DNA of 19,328 nt. Source: Actinomycetes bacterium (GTDB lineage: Bacteria; Actinomycetota; Acidimicrobiia; Acidimicrobiales; Microtrichaceae). Location: NCBI GenBank assembly GCA_023389745.1, contig JAEWED010000222.1, forward strand, positions 1 to 19,328, in the 5' to 3' direction. Within the stretch, counting starts at the first letter, position 1; every line of letters starts with the position of its first letter. Both the position numbers and the translations under genes were made by a program. The notes under the pieces are model-generated. The model did not search any database and was not told the DNA's origin. It saw nothing but the letters and a program-made list of their open reading frames with translations. Below, piece after piece: positions 15,365 through 19,328 of this stretch.

Positions 15365-15721
15365 ATGGCCGACACGACGCAAGAGGGTGACCGGGTCGCT
15401 GCGCTCGAGACGCAGATCGACGACCTCCGGAGCCAACTCAAGGACGTCCGCCGCCAGCTGACCGAAGCGGAGCTGGACCAGTGGCGTGCTCGCATCGATG
15501 ACCTCGAGGTCCAGGCGCACCTCGGCTCCCTCGAGGTCAAGCAGCGACTCGACCCCGTCGTCGAGGAGCTCCGCAACCGCTGGCTCGACGCTCGGGAGCA
15601 GGTGTCGAACAGCGCCGACACCGCATCCGACGTGTTCGACGCCCTCCGCAAGGGACTCGAACACGCGATGGGCGAGATCCGACGCTCCGTCGCCGAGGCG
15701 AAGTCGGCGGCACAGCGCTGA
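15365..15721 (+). CDS. Small coiled-coil protein, function unknown
   Basis: The protein has 118 residues from the ATG at 15365, which follows AAGGGTGG; an in-frame GTG at 15338 is an alternative if the transcript is leaderless. The sequence is almost entirely charged and helical with heptad spacing (VAALETQIDDLRSQLKDVRRQL, RIDDLEVQAHLGSLEV) and ends in a long amphipathic helix (VFDALRKGLEHAMGEIRRSVAEAKSAA). It has no signal peptide, no membrane segment and no cysteine, so a cytoplasmic or membrane-associated oligomer is likely. No named family was recognised. It sits immediately before the ABC-2 exporter genes, with its TGA overlapping a possible CTG start of the ATPase (CTGA), and behind a DosR-like box. 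A role as accessory or stress-response scaffold for the exporter is inference. Confidence 0.85.
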   Translation: MADTTQEGDRVAALETQIDDLRSQLKDVRRQLTEAELDQWRARIDDLEVQAHLGSLEVKQRLDPVVEELRNRWLDAREQVSNSADTASDVFDALRKGLEHAMGEIRRSVAEAKSAAQR

Positions 15722-16662
15722 GGGACCTGGCCCCGGACCCGATCGAGGGTGCGGCGATCGAGGGTGCGGCGATCGAGACGGTCGGCCTGTGCAAGCGCTT
15801 CGGTCGGCACGTTGCGCTCGACCACCTCGACCTCGTCGTGCCGCGAGCGACGGTGTTCGGCTACCTCGGCCCCAACGGGGCCGGCAAGAGCACCACCATC
15901 CGGGTGCTCATGGGCCTGATCGGCGCGACCGCCGGGACCGCGAAGGTGCTCGGGGTCCACGTCTCGAGCCGCCGCGTCGAGCTGTCGCGGCGCGTCGGCT
16001 ACCTCCCGGGCGACTTCGTGGCGTACCGGGACCTGACCGTGGGCGAGTACCTCCAGTACCTCGGAGCGCTCCGTGGCGGCGTGGCGTCCCCTGTCGTCGA
16101 TGCGCTCGTCGAGCGGTTCGAGGTCGACCCCGGCCGGAAGATCTCCACTCTGTCGCACGGCAACCGCCAGAAGGTCGGCCTGATCCAGGCGACGATGCAC
16201 CGACCTGACCTGCTCGTGCTCGACGAGCCGACCTCGGGCCTGGACCCGTTGATGCAACGCGAGTTCCTCGGCCTGCTCCGCGAGTTCCGCGACGAGGGCC
16301 GCACGGTGTTCCTCTCGTCGCACGTCCTCGCCGAGGTCGAGGCCGTCGCCGACCTGGTGGCGATCATCCGCAACGGACGGCTGGTCACCACCTCCGACAT
16401 CGACGCGCTCAAGGCCCGGACACGTCGACGGGTGCAGCTCACCTTCGCGGATCGCGCCGCGCCGCCGGCCGAGGTGCTCTCGAACCTGGCGTCGGTGACC
16501 CGATGCTCCGTCGACGGAGACGTCGCCGAGCTCGAGGTCGAGGGGTCCATGTCCGAGCTCATGGCGATCGCGGCGCCGTACGGCATCGAACGGGTGGTCA
16601 GCGGCAACGTCGACCTCGAGGACGCGTTCCTGCAGTTCTACGACGACCAGGAGGGCCGCTGA
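15718..16662 (+). CDS. ABC-2 type exporter ATP-binding protein (non-canonical or unresolved start)
   Basis: A complete ABC ATPase of about 300 residues. Walker A is GPNGAGKSTT (about 15868-15894), the signature is LSHGNRQKVGL, Walker B is LLVLDEPTSGLD, and the switch histidine is in FLSSHVLAEVE. A C-terminal extension typical of DrrA/CcmA-like exporters follows. The first conserved strand, IETVGLCKRFGRHVALDHLDLVV, begins at about 15772, yet the first ATG/GTG/TTG in frame is the GTG at 15838, which would delete that strand. Candidate starts are CTG at 15718, overlapping the previous TGA as CTGA, or CTG at 15727; an ATC in a repeated GAGGG-N7-ATC context (15772) is also conceivable. The coordinate given takes the CTGA option and is uncertain. 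Its stop is one base before the permease GTG, so both subunits are co-translated. Confidence 0.85.
   Translation: MRDLAPDPIEGAAIEGAAIETVGLCKRFGRHVALDHLDLVVPRATVFGYLGPNGAGKSTTIRVLMGLIGATAGTAKVLGVHVSSRRVELSRRVGYLPGDFVAYRDLTVGEYLQYLGALRGGVASPVVDALVERFEVDPGRKISTLSHGNRQKVGLIQATMHRPDLLVLDEPTSGLDPLMQREFLGLLREFRDEGRTVFLSSHVLAEVEAVADLVAIIRNGRLVTTSDIDALKARTRRRVQLTFADRAAPPAEVLSNLASVTRCSVDGDVAELEVEGSMSELMAIAAPYGIERVVSGNVDLEDAFLQFYDDQEGR
15741..15776 (+). repeat. 15-bp tandem duplication at the N-terminus of the ABC ATPase
   Basis: GATCGAGGGTGCGGC occurs at 15741-15755 and 15756-15770 and begins a third time (GATCGA). It encodes IEGAA IEGAA IE in the ATPase frame, preserves the frame, and lies where the start codon would be expected. 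Confidence 0.85.
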
Positions 16663-16663
16663 G

Positions 16664-17452
16664 GTGGAGGCGTCGGTGTTCACCAAGACGCTCCGGGACC
16701 AGCGACGTGGTCTGGTCGGGTGGAGCATCGGCACCGCCGCGACGGTCCTGCTGATGGCGGCGATCTGGCCGAGCTTCTCCGACATCGACATCGACGCGCT
16801 GCTCGCCCAGTACCCGAAGGCGCTGCTCGACGCCTTCAACGTCCGGGCCATGTCGACCGGTGCCGGGTACCTGAACGCCGAGCTCTTCAGCCTGATGCTG
16901 CCGGCGATCTTCATCGTGTTCGCCGTCGGCCGCGGCGCCCGGGTGTTGGCGGGCGAGGAGGAGGACGGCACCCTCGAGGTGCTCGCGACACTGCCGTTGA
17001 CGCGCAGCACGATCCTCGTGCAGAAGGGTGCCGCGCTCGTGGTCGACGTCGCCGCGCTCGCCGGCGTGCTGTTCGCCTCGACGTGGCTCTCGTCGCAGCT
17101 GTTCGGGCTCGACGTCTCGGTGCGAGCCGCGTTGAACGGTGCGGTCGCGATGGCCCTGCTCGGCATCGAGTTCGGGCTCACGGCGCTCGCGATCGGCGCC
17201 ATCGTCGGGCGACGGAACGTCGCGGTCGGCGCGTCGGCGTGCCTGGCCGGTGCGGCCTACCTCGTCTTCCTCGCCGCTCAGCTCGTCGAGTCCTTGCGGC
17301 CGCTGCGGCGTGTCTCGCCCTTCTACCAGGCGATCTCCGGCGGACCGGTCGACGACCGGCTGCCGCCGATCGTGTGGTGCACGGTGGCCGTGGGCGTCGT
17401 CGTGTTCGCCGTGTCGATCAGGGTGTTCGCGACCCGCGACCTGCACGTGTGA
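16664..17452 (+). CDS. ABC-2 type exporter permease
   Basis: The protein has 262 residues from the GTG at 16664, two bases after the ATPase stop, with GGAGGG at a good distance upstream. The N-terminus FTKTLRDQRRGLVGWSIGTAA and six hydrophobic segments fit ABC-2 membrane subunits: about 18-36, 76-92, 122-145, 150-180, 184-212 and 231-250. The conserved loop GEEEDGTLEVLATLPLTRSTILVQK after the second helix is typical of this family, in which EExGTLE-like sequence contacts the ATPase. One copy each of ATPase and permease implies a homodimeric exporter. The substrate (lipid, drug, peptide or polymer) cannot be told. It is the last gene of the operon and converges on the binding-protein gene. A 10-bp GC palindrome (17463-17472) fills the gap. 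Confidence 0.9.
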   Translation: MEASVFTKTLRDQRRGLVGWSIGTAATVLLMAAIWPSFSDIDIDALLAQYPKALLDAFNVRAMSTGAGYLNAELFSLMLPAIFIVFAVGRGARVLAGEEEDGTLEVLATLPLTRSTILVQKGAALVVDVAALAGVLFASTWLSSQLFGLDVSVRAALNGAVAMALLGIEFGLTALAIGAIVGRRNVAVGASACLAGAAYLVFLAAQLVESLRPLRRVSPFYQAISGGPVDDRLPPIVWCTVAVGVVVFAVSIRVFATRDLHV

Positions 17453-17473
17453 GCACCGGTCCGCGGCGCCGCA

Positions 17474-18592
17474 TCACCCCGAGTAGTCGCCGAACCGATC
17501 CACGGTGTGCGCCGTGACGCCGTCCGGATCGAGCTGCCGGGCGACCAGGTAGCCCGGCCCCATCCACCCCCGGTGCATGTACCGGCCGAACGAGATGCGT
17601 GTGCCGGGCGCTCCCGACGCCGCGGGGAACATCTTCACGCGCTCCAGGGCGTCGCGGACCCCGGCGGGCGACAACGGTCGGGCTTCGGCGAAGGCCCGCA
17701 GGAGCACGACGGCGAGGTCCCGGTTCACCACGGGGACGCACCACTCGGGGCGTCGTCCGACCCGCTCGGCGTAGCGATCGAGGAACTCCTGGCCGACCGG
17801 GTTGGACGCGTCGTACTGGTCGATCCCCGTCCAGCCGACCATGGCGTTCCACACGATCTCGTTGAGCCACGCGTTCTGGAAGGCGGTGCCCATGAAGCGA
17901 GGTGGATCCCACTCGAGCGCCTGCATCGCGAAGCCGACGAGCACGACCCCGAAGCCGAACCCGCAGTGCACGACCGCACCGACCTTCGCGTCGTGCAGCT
18001 TCTTCACCTGCTCGGTGACGTCCTGGGCGGTCTGGGGGATCGACTCCTCCACCGCGATCCGGATGCCCCGCCGCTTGCACGCACGCCGGAACTGCTCCAC
18101 GTAGGACTCACCGATGAGGGACTGCTCCACGAGCACCCCGACGTCGTCGTAGCCCCCTTTCGCGATCAGGTCGCTCCAGAAGATCGGCTCGTCGCTCATC
18201 GATCCCATCGACAGCGAGTACGTCCACTCCCCCAGCCACTCCTCGGAGCCGGTGACGCTGATCGCCGGCACCTTGAACCGCTCCTCGATCGCGGTCTTCA
18301 CCGGTTCGGCGTTGTCGGTGATCGACGGGCCGAAGACGATCAGGCAGCCCTCGTCGACCAGCTCCTGGTAGGCGTCGATGACGGCCTTCACGGACCCCTT
18401 CGGGAGGCCCTCGACCTCTCGGTAGATCACCTCGACCGGGCGGTCGATGGTGCCCTGTTCGAACCCGTCGGCGAAGACCATGTCGAACGGGTCGGTCAGA
18501 TCGGCTCGTCGCTCCTCGGGGAAGCCCTCGGGCAGCCGGAAGTCCATGAGGTAGCCCATCTTGATGGGCTCGGCGTCGCTCTCGTATCCCAC
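17474..18592 (-). CDS. Periplasmic-binding-fold (type I, branched-chain amino acid ABC-type) protein without signal peptide
   Basis: The protein has 372 residues from the GTG at 18592, which follows GGGGAAGGA. The sequence starts directly with the first strand of the fold (EPIKMGYLMDFRLPEG). Next come a bound-ligand lobe (LVDEGCLIVFGPSITDNAEPV, VPAISVTGSEEWLGEWTYSLSMGSMSDEP), the interlobe strand VGVLVEQSLIGESYVEQFRRACKRRGIRI, and a C-terminal region ending at GYLVARQLD. This fits Peripla_BP_6/LivJ-like proteins, which bind amino acids, amides or aromatic acids. It has no signal peptide, lipobox or transmembrane helix, so it should stay in the cytoplasm unless exported in an unknown way. No LivHMGF genes are next to it. 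Divergent transcription from a TetR gene, with a palindrome between its -35 and -10, suggests repression by that regulator. Confidence 0.87.
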   Translation of the reverse strand: MGYESDAEPIKMGYLMDFRLPEGFPEERRADLTDPFDMVFADGFEQGTIDRPVEVIYREVEGLPKGSVKAVIDAYQELVDEGCLIVFGPSITDNAEPVKTAIEERFKVPAISVTGSEEWLGEWTYSLSMGSMSDEPIFWSDLIAKGGYDDVGVLVEQSLIGESYVEQFRRACKRRGIRIAVEESIPQTAQDVTEQVKKLHDAKVGAVVHCGFGFGVVLVGFAMQALEWDPPRFMGTAFQNAWLNEIVWNAMVGWTGIDQYDASNPVGQEFLDRYAERVGRRPEWCVPVVNRDLAVVLLRAFAEARPLSPAGVRDALERVKMFPAASGAPGTRISFGRYMHRGWMGPGYLVARQLDPDGVTAHTVDRFGDYSG

Positions 18593-18647
18593 GTGCGTCC
18601 TTCCCCGTCGTGACCCCGGCGTCCGAGCCGGGCCTCGATCAGCGGTA

Positions 18648-18676
18648 ACTTAAGAGTGTGCGCACTCTCTTATCAA
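18648..18676 (-). promoter_or_regulatory. Candidate sigma-70-type promoter for the binding-protein gene with operator in the spacer
   Basis: On the minus strand TTGATA (18676-18671), a 17-base spacer and TTAAGT (18653-18648) form a plausible -35/-10 pair about 56 bases before the GTG at 18592. The spacer overlaps the palindrome AGAGTG-TGCG-CACTCT (18653-18668), a position suited to repression. It is the most AT-rich stretch in the neighbourhood. Confidence 0.5.
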
Positions 18677-18688
18677 GCAGTTCTTGAT
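18672..18688. promoter_or_regulatory. Inverted repeat ATCAAG-N5-CTTGAT overlapping the TetR start codon
   Basis: The arms 18672-18677 and 18683-18688 are perfect, with spacer CAGTT. It overlaps the -35 of the divergent gene and the A and T of the regulator's ATG. Its place suits autoregulation by the TetR protein. Confidence 0.5.
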
Positions 18689-19328
18689 GGGCCCCGAACC
18701 GGCCCCCGAACCGACCGAAGTGCCGAAGGCGACGCGGCGCCCACGCGGCGCACCCCGCCTGCTCACGCTCGAGGCTGCCCGAGCGCTGTTCGCCCGCCAG
18801 GGCTATCGCAGCACGACGACGAAGGAGATCGCGGAGTCGGCCGGGGTCGCGGAGCACCTGATCTTCCGCAACTTCGGTTCGAAGGCAGCGCTGTTCAACG
18901 AGGCGGTCGTCGTGCCGTTCCTCGAGATCGTCGACGAGCTGAGCAGCCGATGGGAGTCGATCACCCCGGGGCCGGACTCGGCCGAAGCGGTCGGCCGCGA
19001 CTTCCTCGGCGGGCTCTACGACCTCTTCGTCGAGAACCGCGGGCTCGTCATGACGCTCTGGGGTTCCGACGCGCTGAGCGCCGCGGAGCTCGAGGAGACC
19101 GGGATCGCGGACCTCGACCGGGCGATCGCGGTGCTCGCCGAGCTGGGCGACAAGGGCAGCGACCTGCTCGGTCTCGACACCGAGCACCACGACCTGGCCG
19201 CCCGATCGACCGTGGCGCTGGTCGCCGGGATGGCCGCGTTCGGTGCGACCTTCTTCGGCGGGACCCGCCCGCCCCGTGACGTGATCGTCGACGAGATCAC
19301 CGAGGCCGTGCTGCACGGCTTCCTGCAC
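18687..19328 (+). CDS. TetR-family transcriptional regulator (3' end outside window)
   Basis: 214 residues are visible from the ATG at 18687, and the frame is still open at the window's end. An acidic/proline and arginine-rich leader (PEPAPEPTEVPKATRRPRGAPR) precedes a TetR_N helix-turn-helix: LTLEAARALFARQGYRSTTTKEIAESAGVAEHLIFRNFGSKAALFNEAV. The ligand-binding helical domain follows, with HDLAARSTVALVAGMAAFGATFF near its end, so only a few residues are probably missing. The ribosome site is weak (AAGCAG). It is divergent from the binding-protein gene, with two inverted repeats in the 94-base gap; local repression and autoregulation are the likely roles. The binding protein's ligand or a related acyl or aromatic compound may be the inducer, which is inference. 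Confidence 0.9.
   Translation, partial: MGPEPAPEPTEVPKATRRPRGAPRLLTLEAARALFARQGYRSTTTKEIAESAGVAEHLIFRNFGSKAALFNEAVVVPFLEIVDELSSRWESITPGPDSAEAVGRDFLGGLYDLFVENRGLVMTLWGSDALSAAELEETGIADLDRAIAVLAELGDKGSDLLGLDTEHHDLAARSTVALVAGMAAFGATFFGGTRPPRDVIVDEITEAVLHGFLH

Noticed and set aside
15720..15738. GAGGGACCTGGCCCCGGACC as a third DosR-like box
   Set aside because: The spacing between GGGAC and the CCC is wrong, and it lies at the start of the ATPase coding region rather than in a promoter.
15136..17202. Long minus-strand frame opposite the coiled-coil/ABC operon
   Set aside because: The opposite strand encodes ABC ATPase and permease motifs. The minus product is low-complexity with no recognisable fold.
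17463..17472. GCGGCGCCGC palindrome between convergent stops as a terminator
   Set aside because: It is only a 10-base self-complementary run with no loop and no T-tract; such runs are common at this GC content.

Overview
The window is a 19.3 kb stretch of very GC-rich DNA with dense gene packing, GTG and ATG starts, frequent ATGA-type overlaps, and actinobacterial-type lipoproteins and ABC systems. It most resembles the chromosome of an actinomycete-like bacterium (phylum Actinomycetota). Acidimicrobiia or a Nocardia/Rhodococcus-type lineage are both possible, but the sequence alone does not settle the class. No rRNA, tRNA, CRISPR array, insertion sequence or phage gene was recognised.

Layout. 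(1) 1-744 (+): the tail of a metallophosphoesterase, overlapping by ATGA with a four-helix membrane protein. (2) 764-3977 (-): a translationally coupled three-gene operon. It holds a dikinase-like protein (PEP-synthase ATP-grasp plus phosphohistidine domain, without the PEP-binding barrel) followed by two small membrane proteins. (3) 4068-5003 (+): a lipoprotein esterase of the PHB-depolymerase/feruloyl-esterase type. (4) 5062-6870 (-): a membrane-anchored TolB/PD40 beta-propeller protein whose codon use is visibly less GC-biased than its neighbours. (5) 7145-7762 (+): a RibD C-terminal/dihydrofolate-reductase-like protein. (6) 7822-10457 (-): an iron(III) ABC importer with lipoprotein binding protein and fused double permease but no ATPase gene. 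Upstream lie a structured leader and a doubtful small membrane ORF. (7) 11113-15218 (+): Zn-dependent alcohol dehydrogenase, flavodoxin-like protein and a full-length PEP synthase (ppsA). (8) 15365-17452 (+): a small coiled-coil protein and an ABC-2 type exporter (ATPase plus permease). (9) 17474-18592 (-): a type I periplasmic-binding-fold protein without a signal peptide, divergent from a TetR regulator that runs off the right end. Inverted repeats sit in their shared promoter region.

The most interesting signal is regulatory. Nearly the same 25-base sequence, GGGACGTT-NN-GCCCTACC followed by AGGGAC, occurs upstream of the alcohol dehydrogenase (about 11063) and upstream of the coiled-coil/ABC operon (about 15290). 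It resembles the DevR/DosR dormancy box of actinobacteria. Alcohol dehydrogenase, flavodoxin and PEP synthase are gene types that would fit a hypoxia or redox-stress regulon. The shared box suggests that the uncharacterised coiled-coil/ABC exporter operon belongs to the same regulon. A second oddity is that the exporter ATPase has no ATG, GTG or TTG start ahead of its conserved N-terminus.
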